From the NCBI GenBank assembly GCA_014055465.1, contig WIAF01000001.1, positions 186,001-250,000 on the forward strand: a stretch of 64,000 bases of DNA, in the 5' to 3' direction. The position numbers were made by a program, and so were the translations under genes. The DNA is from Nitrospira sp. CR1.1. GTDB lineage: Bacteria; Nitrospirota; Nitrospiria; Nitrospirales; Nitrospiraceae. Under the pieces are notes generated by a model. It ran no database searches. It was not told the DNA's origin and saw only the letters and a list, made by a program, of their open reading frames with translations. Shown here piece by piece: positions 9,618 through 19,172 of this stretch (within the stretch, counting starts at the first letter, position 1; each line of letters opens with the position of its first letter).

Positions 9618-11528
9618 CTATCGTGAAAAAATCAGGATGCTGTTCGCGGGGAGAACAATGTCGGCGGAGTAGTCAAATCCATGCAGAGGCTGCGCCTGTG
9701 CAACCACGCGGCCGTTGTTGCCCGCCACACCCGCATTGATCCAATTTTCATACACATCGCTGTTGAACACTTCGCGCCAGTCTCCTCCACCGGGCAGGCC
9801 CATGCGGTATCCGACGCGGGTGAAGTTGGCTAGGTGCACCATGACCATCACATCATGCCCCTCGCTTTCAACCCAGCGATGGAAAGCCAGCATCCGGTTG
9901 TGATCGTGCACGTGTGTCACGCGGAACCCGCGGCCTCGCAACCCGGGCAAACGACGGCGGACCGCCAACAATTCCCGGGTGAAGCGCAGGTGATCGAGCA
10001 TCTGCCTGTCACCCCGATCGAGACCCGCCCAGTACAGCAGCAAGTTGCGGTGTGACACGAAATCATCCGACCACTGTTTGTCTTCCAGGAACTCCTGCCC
10101 CATGAACAACATCGGAATCCCCGGCGCCGTCAGACTGAGACCAGTCGCCACGCGCGCGCGGCTGCGGGCAAACCAGGATCGAGGATGGTCGGGATCGCCC
10201 AGCCGCGCGATACGCGGTTCGCGACCGTCATAGACAATATCGTGGTTCTCCGGCCCTTGCACGAAACGCCACGGCTCAGCAAATCCTTCGGGCCACAGAC
10301 TTTGCGCCAGCCCTGTCATGTTGAGCGGCCGTTCGTCCGGAGCGCTGGCGCTGCCGATCACGGCGCGAAGGGCAATGCGAAGGCCGTCGGTCAGTGTCGT
10401 ATCAAACCCGGCCCCGGCCGGCGGCGGCGTGACGATGAACGGGTTTACATCCCAATACTCGGCATGGTGCAACGTCGCCGGCCGGTGCGCGTGTACGGTG
10501 GACGTGAGGTCCTGACAAAATCGCCAGCCGTCCGGCGCGCCGTCATGGTCGATCACGCTGACCTGGTCATACCGGAAACCATCGATCCGGTATTCACTGA
10601 GAAAAAACCTGGCATTTTGAATCAGAAAGTCGCGCACCTCCGGCTTGGCAAAATCAAACACCAGGCCGCCCGCGTGCCCCTTGTCCGTGAAGTAGAGGGA
10701 ATTCCGCTGACCGCCTGCCGGATCCTGCCGGTCGAAGAAATACAAACTTTGGTCGCCAAACTCCCCGCCCGCATGGTTGTACACCACATCGAGCAGCACG
10801 GCCAATCCGTGAAGATGGGCCAGGTCTACCAGCGCCTTGAGCTGATTCATTTCACCGCGTACGTCAGCCGCCTGATACCGGCGCAGGCCCTTCGCGTCCA
10901 GCAGCTTGTTCACCTCCGCCACATAGGCAGGCAGCCCGGCATCGGCCACGGCAAAATCCATTTCAGGCGAAAAGTAGTCGGTGCCGTTGTAGCCCAGGCT
11001 GAAACTGGTCTGAAATTCCTGGATGGGCATGAGCTGCAACGCGGTCACGCCAAGTTCGGCTAGATAGGGCAGCTTGCGCGCCACATCGAGAAACGTCCCG
11101 CCTTTGTGCGGCAGGTTCGGCGTGAAAAAGGTGCCGACATGGAGCTGATACATAACGAATTCATGAAACGGCGGCGTGACATAGCCGCTCTCGTGCCAGG
11201 GGAAATCGGTGCGGCGAATAAGACATTCTGCGGGAAACGGCGATTCCAGTTCGCGGGCATAGGGATCCCGCTTGAGCCCCTCACCCCCCTCGCCAACCAC
11301 GTAGAACATGTATCGTTGACGGTCCTCCACGCCGGGGATGAAGCCACGCCAATGGCCCTGCTGGTCCCGTGTGAGCAGAGCCGCATCATTGCGCACGCGA
11401 TGGTTGAAGTCGCCCACCACATACACGGCCCTGGCATGCGGAGCCCAACAGCGGAACGTCGCGCCGCCGGCGATCAGGGTCGCCCCCATCGGAGTATCAG
11501 GATGTACATGGTTGAGTGACGCGGGCAT
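9618..11528 (-). CDS. GH13 alpha-amylase-family enzyme (branching-enzyme / trehalohydrolase-like)
   Basis: 636 residues from ATG 11528, five bases after GGAGGG; the longer GTG start is not needed. An N-terminal CBM48-type beta domain (about residues 10-100: FRCWAPHARAVYVVGDFN) precedes a GH13 barrel with conserved regions DVVYNHAGG, GFRYD (nucleophile Asp321), HAEYWD (acid Glu357) and ENHD (Asp430), and a C-terminal beta domain ending in NSILIFSR. All three catalytic carboxylates are present. The layout fits glucan branching enzyme or malto-oligosyltrehalose trehalohydrolase; I cannot choose between them. No glgA, glgP or treY lies nearby. It probably serves glycogen or trehalose reserve metabolism. 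Confidence 0.88.
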   Translation of the reverse strand: MPASLNHVHPDTPMGATLIAGGATFRCWAPHARAVYVVGDFNHRVRNDAALLTRDQQGHWRGFIPGVEDRQRYMFYVVGEGGEGLKRDPYARELESPFPAECLIRRTDFPWHESGYVTPPFHEFVMYQLHVGTFFTPNLPHKGGTFLDVARKLPYLAELGVTALQLMPIQEFQTSFSLGYNGTDYFSPEMDFAVADAGLPAYVAEVNKLLDAKGLRRYQAADVRGEMNQLKALVDLAHLHGLAVLLDVVYNHAGGEFGDQSLYFFDRQDPAGGQRNSLYFTDKGHAGGLVFDFAKPEVRDFLIQNARFFLSEYRIDGFRYDQVSVIDHDGAPDGWRFCQDLTSTVHAHRPATLHHAEYWDVNPFIVTPPPAGAGFDTTLTDGLRIALRAVIGSASAPDERPLNMTGLAQSLWPEGFAEPWRFVQGPENHDIVYDGREPRIARLGDPDHPRSWFARSRARVATGLSLTAPGIPMLFMGQEFLEDKQWSDDFVSHRNLLLYWAGLDRGDRQMLDHLRFTRELLAVRRRLPGLRGRGFRVTHVHDHNRMLAFHRWVESEGHDVMVMVHLANFTRVGYRMGLPGGGDWREVFNSDVYENWINAGVAGNNGRVVAQAQPLHGFDYSADIVLPANSILIFSR

Positions 11529-11671
11529 GGATGCCCTCCGAGGCACGATCACGATAACGGATTCATCCTATAGAACCCTGTGGCGGCGAGCAAGGAGCGA
11601 TACGCGAATGGTGCCATGCAAAATGGCCTCACGAGAATCATGACGGCAGTCCTGCGCGGCGCTGATCGTGC

Positions 11672-12208
11672 TCACCCCTGACGACGGGAACGAATCAACG
11701 CGACAATCTGATCGGCTGCCGCATCGGGCAACAGCGCCGTCGTATCGATGATCAGGTCCGGTGAAAGCGGCGCTTCATACGGCTCCTGCAAGCCGGGCAC
11801 AGTGGAAGATTCGCCTTGCAGACCCCGCCGATAGGTTCCCTTCTTATCCCGCTCCATGCAGATCTGCAAGGGGCATTCGACAGAGACTTCCAATAGATCA
11901 GGGATCAGCGCGCGGGCAAAGTTCCGATAGGCGCGACGGCTCGCGGTTGCATCGATGATCACATTCACCCCGTGCGCCAGCAATCGCGCACCCATGAAGC
12001 CCAACGCCCGGTAGAACAGGTCCCGCTCCTCTTTGGCATAGCTGGCCTCCGGCGTCAGGATCCGGCGGACGGCATCGGACTCCAACACCTCGACGGTGAT
12101 GCCCGACGAGGCGAGCTTCGGCAGCAACCGGGCGACGATCGAGCTTTTCCCGGAGGCCGGGAGACCGGTGAGCCATAGGGCGAAAGGAGAACCAGCCATG
12201 AGCGCCAT
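11672..12208 (-). CDS. cysC: Adenylylsulfate kinase-like P-loop kinase (CysC-like)
   Basis: 178 residues with a Walker A GLPASGKSS at about residue 15, a DAVRR segment matching the APS-kinase D-x-x-R region, and the C-terminal layout of CysC (VSVECPLQICMERD..G.Y, then PYEAPLSPDLIIDT). It would phosphorylate adenylylsulfate to PAPS, or a related small nucleotide-sugar substrate. There are no sulfate-assimilation genes next to it; instead it is 49 bp downstream of an APH-type kinase gene, so a role other than sulfate assimilation is possible. Two ATGs (12208 and 12199) are equally likely starts. Confidence 0.82.
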   Translation of the reverse strand: MALMAGSPFALWLTGLPASGKSSIVARLLPKLASSGITVEVLESDAVRRILTPEASYAKEERDLFYRALGFMGARLLAHGVNVIIDATASRRAYRNFARALIPDLLEVSVECPLQICMERDKKGTYRRGLQGESSTVPGLQEPYEAPLSPDLIIDTTALLPDAAADQIVALIRSRRQG

Positions 12209-12257
12209 GTGGTGGTTGCTTCATTGCGCGATGCAACGGGCAATCCTCAGTCCTGAT

Positions 12258-13346
12258 TCAGTCGCAGTACCGATTCACATCGGCCGGATCGAAACGCGGA
12301 ACCGCCAGCACATTTTCAATGAACCGGAATATTTTCCGCCGCACAGCCAGGGTCAACTTCGGATACCAGAGCGGACTGGCTAACACCAATCCCCGGAAGG
12401 CAAAAAATGGCGCCGTTGCAGCCAGCACGTCCTGATCGCGGCTCTTGATGAGATAGCGATCCCAAAACGAATGAAACAACACCTCCAGCGGCCCCTTCAA
12501 GGCGCCATGCCGGCAGAGCGAGAAAAACAGATAATTGATCGACATCGAGGTCACGTCGTCGGCCGGTTCACCCCATTCCCCCCGCGACCGGTCCAGGACG
12601 GAAAAGTCTATCCCCCGGCGGAACAGCACATTCCAGGGATGAAAATCTCCATGCACCTGCGACAGGCGGGCATGGTGGCCGCGCAGGCGCCAGCGCCAGG
12701 CATTACAGGCGACTTCGATGCGTTGCAGCAGATCCTCCGTGATGAAGCCACACTTATCGGGGTAGCTGTCGGTGAGGCCCATGATGCATTCGCCATGGCC
12801 GAGCAGCTCGCGCAGTCGGCGGCGGTACAGTTGCGGATCTTTGTGTTTCACCCGGTGAATGGTCGCCAAATAGTCAGCCAGCACCTGGGTCCGCTTCCGG
12901 TCCAATGCCGTCGGCCTGATTGCATCGGCCAGTCGTTCGAGATCCTTGTGATAGGTTTCCCCTTCCGACCATTGGGTCAGCAGGAAAAATTCCCTGGCCC
13001 CGGCAACCGACATCAACTCGCCGCGCGCGGTGAACGCACCCACATCCAGCGCGGCGATATGGCCGGGAAGCCGGCCGTAACAGTCGTAGTCCCACAGCAT
13101 GGCCTGCGCCCGATCAGCCGGATGCTCATGGCCGAACGGACCGGGACTCATCGTGCCCAGCACGACCTGGCGGGTTTTTTCGCCTGGTGTGTGAAAGGTC
13201 AATCGGACCGGAGCGCCATATCCATATTGCTTGTATCGCGCGCCTTTCGTCTCCTTTCCGATCGGGCCATAGGCCAGCAGTTCTGTCGCCGAACCGAACC
13301 GTGCCTTGACATAGGCCTCCAGGGCGGATTTCTTCAATACCGGCAT
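12258..13346 (-). CDS. Aminoglycoside-phosphotransferase (APH)-family kinase
   Basis: 362 residues from ATG 13346. The key kinase motif is VHGDFHPWNVLF near residue 230 (H-G-D-x-H-x-x-N), followed by FSVLDRSRGEWGEPADD, the metal-binding D with the usual D-[LF]-D changed to LDRSRG. The N-terminal lobe has an ATP-binding sheet with VRLTFHT. Family members phosphorylate small molecules or sugars; drug resistance is not implied. The frame stays open for another 430 codons upstream, but that stretch is antisense to the hibernation-factor gene and is not coding. It likely forms an operon with the CysC-like gene. Confidence 0.85.
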   Translation of the reverse strand: MPVLKKSALEAYVKARFGSATELLAYGPIGKETKGARYKQYGYGAPVRLTFHTPGEKTRQVVLGTMSPGPFGHEHPADRAQAMLWDYDCYGRLPGHIAALDVGAFTARGELMSVAGAREFFLLTQWSEGETYHKDLERLADAIRPTALDRKRTQVLADYLATIHRVKHKDPQLYRRRLRELLGHGECIMGLTDSYPDKCGFITEDLLQRIEVACNAWRWRLRGHHARLSQVHGDFHPWNVLFRRGIDFSVLDRSRGEWGEPADDVTSMSINYLFFSLCRHGALKGPLEVLFHSFWDRYLIKSRDQDVLAATAPFFAFRGLVLASPLWYPKLTLAVRRKIFRFIENVLAVPRFDPADVNRYCD

Positions 13347-13625
13347 GCCACGATCCCACGCAAAACATGTTCCTGAAAACAGCCGCACGGGCCGGTCAGA
13401 TCGGGAGGCGACTGGCGCATTGGGCTTCAGCCCGGCCCAGGCAAGTGAGGAATTATGCGCCAGTGGTACGAACGCCGCTCCACGGCAGAGATAATCGACA
13501 CACGCAAATGCCTCACTTTCAGCCGATTCATCCTTAAGCCGACCGCAGTGGCGGACGATCGACAGGGCATGTGCCTTGCTGAGACAGGGGGGGGACCCGT
13601 TCCATCTGAGACGAGAGGAGGACGC

Positions 13626-14171
13626 ATGAATCTGGAAGTGGAAAGCCGCAATGTCGAAATGACCCCGCGCTGGAAAACCGAGATCGAAGAACGTATGGCC
13701 GCTCTGCAACGCGGCCATGACGACATTGTTCATGGCCGCGTGACGCTCACCAAGAACCGTCATCATAAGAAACTGGACAACGTCGCGGAGGCGCTCGTGC
13801 TCGTCACGGTTCCGACCCGGCAGACGATCACCTCCCGCAAGGAGGATAAGACCTTTGAGGAAGCGATCCGGTCCGCCTTCGACGCCGTGGCGATCGAATT
13901 GCGGAAATTTCGCGAGAAACGCGCCGATAAGGTGATCCGGGTGGAACCTCTGCCGCAGCTCCGCGGCGTGGTGAGCAAGGTCTTTCCTGAACTCGGGTAC
14001 GGGTTCATCCTGAAGGACGGCGGGGGAGACGTGTATTTCCACAAGAATGCGCTCAAAGGCATCGCATTCACGGAAATGGAGGACGGGGTTGAAGTCTTGT
14101 TCGAAAGCGAGCCCGGGGAGAAGGGTCTGCACGCCACCATCGTTCAGCCACCGCATCTCCCCAAGCTGTAG
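13626..14171 (+). CDS. Ribosome hibernation-promoting factor (RaiA/HPF) fused to a cold-shock domain
   Basis: 181 residues from ATG 13626 after GAGGAGG. Residues 1-100 match the S30AE/HPF fold (MNLEVESRNVEMTPRWKTEIEERM at the start, FEEAIRSAFDAVAIELRKF as the last helix). Residues 112-175 form a cold-shock domain with recognisable RNP motifs (GYGFI and VYFHKNAL). In place of the dimerising tail of long HPF it therefore carries an RNA-binding module. Expected role: bind the 30S decoding site and silence ribosomes during starvation or stress. It is 10 bp ahead of the Lon-like protease gene and surely co-transcribed with it. Confidence 0.9.
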   Translation: MNLEVESRNVEMTPRWKTEIEERMAALQRGHDDIVHGRVTLTKNRHHKKLDNVAEALVLVTVPTRQTITSRKEDKTFEEAIRSAFDAVAIELRKFREKRADKVIRVEPLPQLRGVVSKVFPELGYGFILKDGGGDVYFHKNALKGIAFTEMEDGVEVLFESEPGEKGLHATIVQPPHLPKL

Positions 14172-14181
14172 AAGAGGCACG

Positions 14182-16593
14182 ATGCTGGACAACCATAGAC
14201 TACCGGCTTCTCTCCTGGCTCCTACGGTCGATCCCGCCCGGCTGGGTTTCGAAGATACGAGCCAGATGGAGCCCCTCGACGAGACGATCGGCCAGGAACG
14301 GGCGGTCGAGGCGTTGGAATTCGGCCTGCAGATGAAGAGTCCCGGCTTCAACATCTTCGTCTCAGGGCCGGTAGGGACCGGGAAGGGAACACTGGTGCGG
14401 CAGATGGTCAAACGGCTGGCCCAGACGGCGCCGTCCCCGCCTGACTGGTGCTTTGTCCATAATTTCCAGGATGCGTCGCGCCCGGCCTGCCTCTCGTTTC
14501 CGGCGGGACAAGGCGCGACGTTCAAACGCGACATGGGCGCGTTTATCGAAAGCCTGCGCCACGACATTCCCGCGGCCTTCGAAGGGAAGAAATATCTCGA
14601 TGCCAAGGCGAAAATCATCGAGGAGACAGAAGGCAAAAAGAAGAGTCTCTTTCATGACCTCACCACCCTGTGCCGCCAGCGCGGCTTCATATTCGAGGAG
14701 ACGCCGGCAGGTTTCGGACTGGTTCCCCTCAAAGACAACCGCCCGATGAACGAGAAGGAAATGGAGGAGCTCTCCGAAGCGGTCCAGCAGGAACTGACCG
14801 GACAGCGGCAATCGCTGGAGAGCGACATCCGCGAGTTTCATGTCCGGATGCACAGCCTAGAACGGGAAGCCGAGCAGGCCTTGCATCACCTGGACCACCA
14901 AATCGTCGCCAATGTCATGAAAGTCGCCTACGACGCGCTTCAGCAAGCCTATCAATACTCGCAGGCCGTCCTCACCTATTTGCAACGGGTCCATGACGAC
15001 ATCGTGCATCAGTACAGAGACTTCCTGCCTCACAGTGGACCGGTCCTGTCGATCCCGGGCCTGGAGCAGTCACGCCGCCCCGACATGACACGGTTTGCCG
15101 TGAACCTGATCGTGGCCAGGGATGCTGCGGCCGGCGCGCCGGTGGTAGACGAATCGCATCCGACCTACAGCAACCTTATCGGCAAAATCGAGCGACGCGC
15201 CCATCTGGGCGTGATGTATACCGACTTCACCGAGATCCGGGCCGGCGCCGCGTTGCAGGCCAACGGCGGCTACCTGATCCTGCAGGCGCTGGATGTTCTG
15301 CGCCAGCCCTTCTCCTGGGAGGCCTTGAAGCGCGTCATTAAAACCGGGGCCGTGACCATTGAGGACCCGGCGGAATTCTACGGCTTCGCCACCGCCGGCC
15401 TGCGCCCGGAACCGATCCCTGTCTCGGTCAAGGTCATCCTGGTCGGCACCGCCGGCATCTACCATCTGCTGCAGGCGTACGAGGAGGATTTCTCCAAACT
15501 CTTCAAGGTGAAGGCCGACTTCGATGTGGAAGTCGCGCACGATGAGCAGCAGGAACGGCAGTATGCGCGATTCGTGTCCCGGTTATGCCGCGAGGAAGGG
15601 TTGCCGCACTTCGGCGCGGACGCGGTGGCGGAAGTCATCCGTCAGGGCTTCCGGTTTGCCGACCGGCACGACCGGCTGTCCCTGCGGTTCAGCCTGGTCA
15701 GCGACTTGATTCGCGAAGCGGGGTATTGGGCCAAGAAGGCCGGGCATCCATTGGCGACACGCGCGGACGTCGAGTCAGCTCTGGCGCACCAACGGCGCCG
15801 CGCCGATCTGCCCGAGCAGTGGCTCCAGGAAGAGATCCGCGAGGGCACGCTAATGGTGGACCTCCAAGGCGACGTCATCGGTCAAGTCAATGGATTGTCC
15901 GTCTATGAGCTCGGCGACTATTGCTTCGGCCGCCCCATCCGGATCACCGCTCGCACCTACGTTGGCACAAAAGGCGTGATCGACATTCAACGGGAAGTCG
16001 ATCTGGCCGGCGAAATTCATAGCAAGGGCGTCATGACCCTGGCCGGGTTCCTGGCGGGCAAATTCGCCGGCATGCAGCCATTCGCCCTCAGCGCCACCTT
16101 GACCTTCGAGCAAACCTACTCCGAAGTCGAAGGCGACAGCGCCGCCGTGGCCGAGCTGGCCGCTGTGCTCTCCAGCCTGGCCGATCTGCCTATCCGGCAA
16201 TCTCTGGCAGTCACCGGTTCGGTGAATCAGCTCGGGGAAATCCAGCCCATCGGGGGTGTCAACGAAAAAATCGAAGGCTTTTTCGAGTCATGCAAGCGGC
16301 GGGGCCTCACAGGCGAGCAAGGCGTGATCATTCCCGCGCGAAACATCAAGCATCTGGCGCTCAATAGAGAGGTCGTCACGGCAGTGGAAGACGGCCGATT
16401 TGCCGTCTACGGGGTCGATACGGCGGACCAAGCCCTCGAGTTGCTCATCGGAGTTCCTGCGGGAGAACGCGGAGCGGAAGGAGACTTTCCTCCCGAGAGC
16501 ATTTATGGGCGAACCGCCGCCCGCCTGCAAGAGATGGCACAGATCGTCGCGACGTGGGGCGAGGCGGAAGAGGACCGCAAGGTCAAAGATTAG
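14182..16593 (+). CDS. Lon-like ATP-dependent serine protease (LonB-type, AAA_32)
   Basis: 803 residues from ATG 14182, after GAAGAGG and just past the preceding stop. Walker A is GPVGTGKGT (residues 62-70). A helical insertion with a coiled-coil-like Glu/Gln-rich region (about 150-270) follows, then the rest of the AAA module and a C-terminal Lon protease domain with the Ser-Lys dyad at Ser653 (EGDSAAVAEL) and Lys696 (GGVNEKIEGF), 43 residues apart as in Lon. There is no N-terminal LAN domain, so it is not canonical LonA. It degrades unfolded or regulatory proteins. Pairing with a hibernation factor suggests a role in shutdown or recovery. Confidence 0.92.
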   Translation: MLDNHRLPASLLAPTVDPARLGFEDTSQMEPLDETIGQERAVEALEFGLQMKSPGFNIFVSGPVGTGKGTLVRQMVKRLAQTAPSPPDWCFVHNFQDASRPACLSFPAGQGATFKRDMGAFIESLRHDIPAAFEGKKYLDAKAKIIEETEGKKKSLFHDLTTLCRQRGFIFEETPAGFGLVPLKDNRPMNEKEMEELSEAVQQELTGQRQSLESDIREFHVRMHSLEREAEQALHHLDHQIVANVMKVAYDALQQAYQYSQAVLTYLQRVHDDIVHQYRDFLPHSGPVLSIPGLEQSRRPDMTRFAVNLIVARDAAAGAPVVDESHPTYSNLIGKIERRAHLGVMYTDFTEIRAGAALQANGGYLILQALDVLRQPFSWEALKRVIKTGAVTIEDPAEFYGFATAGLRPEPIPVSVKVILVGTAGIYHLLQAYEEDFSKLFKVKADFDVEVAHDEQQERQYARFVSRLCREEGLPHFGADAVAEVIRQGFRFADRHDRLSLRFSLVSDLIREAGYWAKKAGHPLATRADVESALAHQRRRADLPEQWLQEEIREGTLMVDLQGDVIGQVNGLSVYELGDYCFGRPIRITARTYVGTKGVIDIQREVDLAGEIHSKGVMTLAGFLAGKFAGMQPFALSATLTFEQTYSEVEGDSAAVAELAAVLSSLADLPIRQSLAVTGSVNQLGEIQPIGGVNEKIEGFFESCKRRGLTGEQGVIIPARNIKHLALNREVVTAVEDGRFAVYGVDTADQALELLIGVPAGERGAEGDFPPESIYGRTAARLQEMAQIVATWGEAEEDRKVKD

Positions 16594-16623
16594 CAGGAAC
16601 AGGCTTCACCGAGTGAGGTGCCT

Positions 16624-16788
16624 ATGCCGATGTACGACTACACCTGTCTGGATTGCGGAAAAGAATCCCTGATCGTCGTGACGCTGAAGCAACACGAAAA
16701 AGGCGAGGTACAATGTCCGGCCTGCGGCAGCACCAAGCTGCAGCAACATTTCTCATCGTTCATCGCGCATACGACCAAGAAAAGTTGA
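16624..16788 (+). CDS. FmdB-family zinc-ribbon protein (54 aa)
   Basis: A short gene with GAGGTG five bases ahead of ATG 16624. The product starts MPMYDYTCLDCG and contains a second pair CPACG, giving the four-cysteine zinc ribbon of the FmdB/CxxC_CXXC_SSSS regulatory family (PF09723 type); it ends in a Lys-rich tail. Function of the family is not settled; members are often small regulators or RNA/protein-binding accessories. It lies 30 bp after the Lon-like gene and 17 bp before the cytochrome gene, so it is part of this plus-strand operon. Confidence 0.85.
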   Translation: MPMYDYTCLDCGKESLIVVTLKQHEKGEVQCPACGSTKLQQHFSSFIAHTTKKS

Positions 16789-16805
16789 AGGAGGCGCAGC
16801 GATCT

Positions 16806-17189
16806 ATGCGGACTGTCACGCCCATCGGTATCCGTCACATGCTCCTCGCCGCCATGGTGGGTCTGACTTGTTCGGCTGCCTGTGAATCCGCAGACGCCCA
16901 AGAATTTCCGCCGGATGTCGTGAACGGCAAGGCGGTCTACGAGCGTCATTGCCTCGCTTGCCACGGCCCCGGCGGCCGGGGGGACGGGCCCGATGCCGCC
17001 GCGTTGAAAGTCCCGCCGGCCGACTTTCACCGTTTTAAATCCGTCCTCAAATCAGATGAAGAACTGCTCCGGACCATCGAGCACGGCATTGTCTTCAGCC
17101 CCATGCACGCATGGCAGGGACAATTGACCGAAACTGAGCGGCAAGACGCGCTTGCCTACATCCGCCTGCTCGTACAGCACGGGCAATAG
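16806..17189 (+). CDS. Periplasmic mono-heme cytochrome c
   Basis: 127 residues from ATG 16806, with a GGAGG about 12 bases upstream. The N terminus is a signal peptide (hydrophobic HMLLAAMVGLTCSAA), followed by the heme-binding CLACH (Cys49, Cys52, His53) and a probable axial Met in FSPMHAWQGQL. The fold is a small class I cytochrome c, expected to carry electrons in the periplasm. It is clearly paralogous to the cytochrome at 62478, sharing the spacing and the FSPMH...G.L block. Confidence 0.9.
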   Translation: MRTVTPIGIRHMLLAAMVGLTCSAACESADAQEFPPDVVNGKAVYERHCLACHGPGGRGDGPDAAALKVPPADFHRFKSVLKSDEELLRTIEHGIVFSPMHAWQGQLTETERQDALAYIRLLVQHGQ

Positions 17190-17222
17190 GAGGCGGGAGA
17201 GCCTGCCTCCGCAGAGGGCGCC

Positions 17223-17804
17223 ATGAATTACCTTCGACCAGGGGATGCGCTGCTCGTGGTGGACGTGCAGAACGATTTCTTGCCCGAGGGAACACTCGCA
17301 GTGCCGGAGAGCCAGGAGGTCATCACGGCCCTGCAACGATATCTCGACGTCTTTGTGGAAGCGAGCGCACCCGTGTTCGCGACACGCGACTGGCATCCGT
17401 CCAACCACTGTTCCTTCCATGCCCAGGGAGGGCCTTGGCCGGCACATTGCATCGCACAGACCCACGGCGCCGATTTCCCCTCATCGCTCCACCTGCCGCC
17501 CTCGTCCATCGTCATCTCCAAAGGCGCCGACCCCGCACGCGAAGCATATTCCGGATTCCAAGGCACGTCGCTGCATGATCAACTCCAGGCCGCCGGCATC
17601 ACCAGACTGTTCGTCGGAGGCCTGTCGACGGACTATTGCGTCCTTCACACCGTGAAGGATGCCTGCCGCCTGAACTATGTGGTCTACCTGCTCATCGACG
17701 CCGTGCGGGCCGTGAACGTCCTCCCGGACGACGGAGCGCGGGCCGAAGAATCGATGGTGTCAGCCGGGGCAATCCCTCTCCGTTGGGAGCAACTGGTCGT
17801 ATGA
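17223..17804 (+). CDS. pncA: Nicotinamidase
   Basis: 193 residues of the isochorismatase-like fold. The catalytic triad is in place: Asp14 (VVDVQNDF), Lys100 (VISKGAD) and Cys139 (STDYCVLHT); the metal site Asp56-x-His58 with His62 is RDWHPSNH. It hydrolyses nicotinamide to nicotinate, the first step of NAD salvage. Its stop overlaps the start of pncB by 4 bp (ATGA), so the two salvage enzymes are made together. Confidence 0.95.
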   Translation: MNYLRPGDALLVVDVQNDFLPEGTLAVPESQEVITALQRYLDVFVEASAPVFATRDWHPSNHCSFHAQGGPWPAHCIAQTHGADFPSSLHLPPSSIVISKGADPAREAYSGFQGTSLHDQLQAAGITRLFVGGLSTDYCVLHTVKDACRLNYVVYLLIDAVRAVNVLPDDGARAEESMVSAGAIPLRWEQLVV

Positions 17805-19135
17805 ACGCCGCATCCGAGACACTCCTCACCGACCTGTACGAACTGACGATGGCCCAAGCCTACCTCGCCCGCGACATGACGGGTGAAGCCGTCTTCGAAT
17901 TTTTTGTCCGCAAGCTGCCGGCTCGCCGGAATTTCTTCATGGCGGCAGGACTGGAGCAGGTTCTCACATATCTGGAGACGTTTCATTTCGCCGAAGGCGA
18001 TATCGGATGGCTCGAGCAGACGGGCAGTTTCACTCCGTCGACACTCGCCGCCCTCCACGCCATGCGCTTCACCGGCGATGTCCACGCCATGCCGGAAGGC
18101 ACGGTCTTTTTCCCGCACGAGCCGATCCTCCGCATTACCGCGCCTCTTCCGCAAGCGCAGCTCGTCGAAACCCGGGTGATGAATCTGCTGAACTTTCAGA
18201 CCATGGTCGCCTCCAAAGCCTGCCGCTCCATGCTTGTGGCAGAGGGGAGACCGCTGATCGATTTCGGCCTGCGCCGGTCGCATGGCGCGGAAGCCGGACT
18301 GCTGGCCGCCCGCGCCTGTTACCTGGCCGGATTCGACGGCACCTCCAACGTCCTGGCCGGAGCGAGGTTCGGCATTCCCACCTACGGCACAATGGCGCAT
18401 TCGTTTGTACAGGCGCATCACGACGAAGCGGACGCATTCATGCACATTGCCCAGGCGCACCCGCGCAATGTCGCCCTCCTCATCGATACCTACGACACGG
18501 AAGCCGCGGCGCAAAAGGTGGTCGCGCTGGCCCCCCGCCTGAAGAGCCAGGGCATTTCGATCCACGGGGTGCGTCTCGATAGCGGAGACTTGGCCGACCA
18601 TGCGAGGAAGGTACGACAGATCCTCGATCGCGGAGGTCTCGCCGACACCAAGATCCTGGCCAGCGGGAACCTCGATGAGGATCGGGTGGAGGCGCTGGTG
18701 AGGAGCGAGGCGCCGATCGACCGGTTCGCGGTGGGCACGGCCATGACCACCTCGGCCGATGCGCCCTACCTGGACTGCGCCTATAAACTTCAGGAATATG
18801 CCGGGAGAGCCTGCCGCAAGCGCTCTGAGGGCAAGGCGACCTGGCCCGGCAGAAAGCAGGTCTATCGCCTGAGCGGACGCGACGGACGACTGGACGGAGA
18901 CACGATCACTGTCGAAGGCGACACTCAGCCGGGCCGGCCTCTCCTGCGACAGGTCATGCAGAATGGGCGCCGACTTGCGCCGGGCCCCTCCATCCAGGAG
19001 ATTCGCCACCACGCAAAGTTGGCTTTGGCGGAACTTCCGGATACCCTACGCCGGATAGACCAGGCCGCGCCCTACGAAGTCCGGATCGCCAAGGCGCTGG
19101 AACATATGGCACAACAGGTCGACCGGCACACATGA
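17801..19135 (+). CDS. pncB: Nicotinate phosphoribosyltransferase
   Basis: 444 residues from ATG 17801. Typical N terminus LLTDLYELTMAQAYL, the conserved DFGLRRSHG region with the catalytic-loop His, a FDGTSNVLAG strand and the PRPP-binding GVRLDSGDLADHA and ILASGNLDE motifs. It condenses nicotinate with PRPP to nicotinate mononucleotide, using ATP. Translationally coupled to pncA. A longer upstream frame exists but only overlaps pncA out of phase and is not credible. NAD salvage in this context would conserve cofactor during stress. Confidence 0.95.
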   Translation: MNAASETLLTDLYELTMAQAYLARDMTGEAVFEFFVRKLPARRNFFMAAGLEQVLTYLETFHFAEGDIGWLEQTGSFTPSTLAALHAMRFTGDVHAMPEGTVFFPHEPILRITAPLPQAQLVETRVMNLLNFQTMVASKACRSMLVAEGRPLIDFGLRRSHGAEAGLLAARACYLAGFDGTSNVLAGARFGIPTYGTMAHSFVQAHHDEADAFMHIAQAHPRNVALLIDTYDTEAAAQKVVALAPRLKSQGISIHGVRLDSGDLADHARKVRQILDRGGLADTKILASGNLDEDRVEALVRSEAPIDRFAVGTAMTTSADAPYLDCAYKLQEYAGRACRKRSEGKATWPGRKQVYRLSGRDGRLDGDTITVEGDTQPGRPLLRQVMQNGRRLAPGPSIQEIRHHAKLALAELPDTLRRIDQAAPYEVRIAKALEHMAQQVDRHT

Positions 19136-19172
19136 ACCGATACACACCATGCTGCCGCTGCAGCCCGGCACG

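Noticed and set aside
12258-14636. A 792-codon minus-strand open frame that would make a much longer APH-family protein
   Set aside because: Only codons from 13346 downwards resemble the kinase. The upper part is the antisense of the hibernation-factor gene, which has family motifs and a strong ribosome-binding site.
17684-19012. 442-codon minus-strand frame opposite pncB
   Set aside because: Antisense shadow in G+C-rich DNA; pncA and pncB carry catalytic motifs and are coupled by ATGA.
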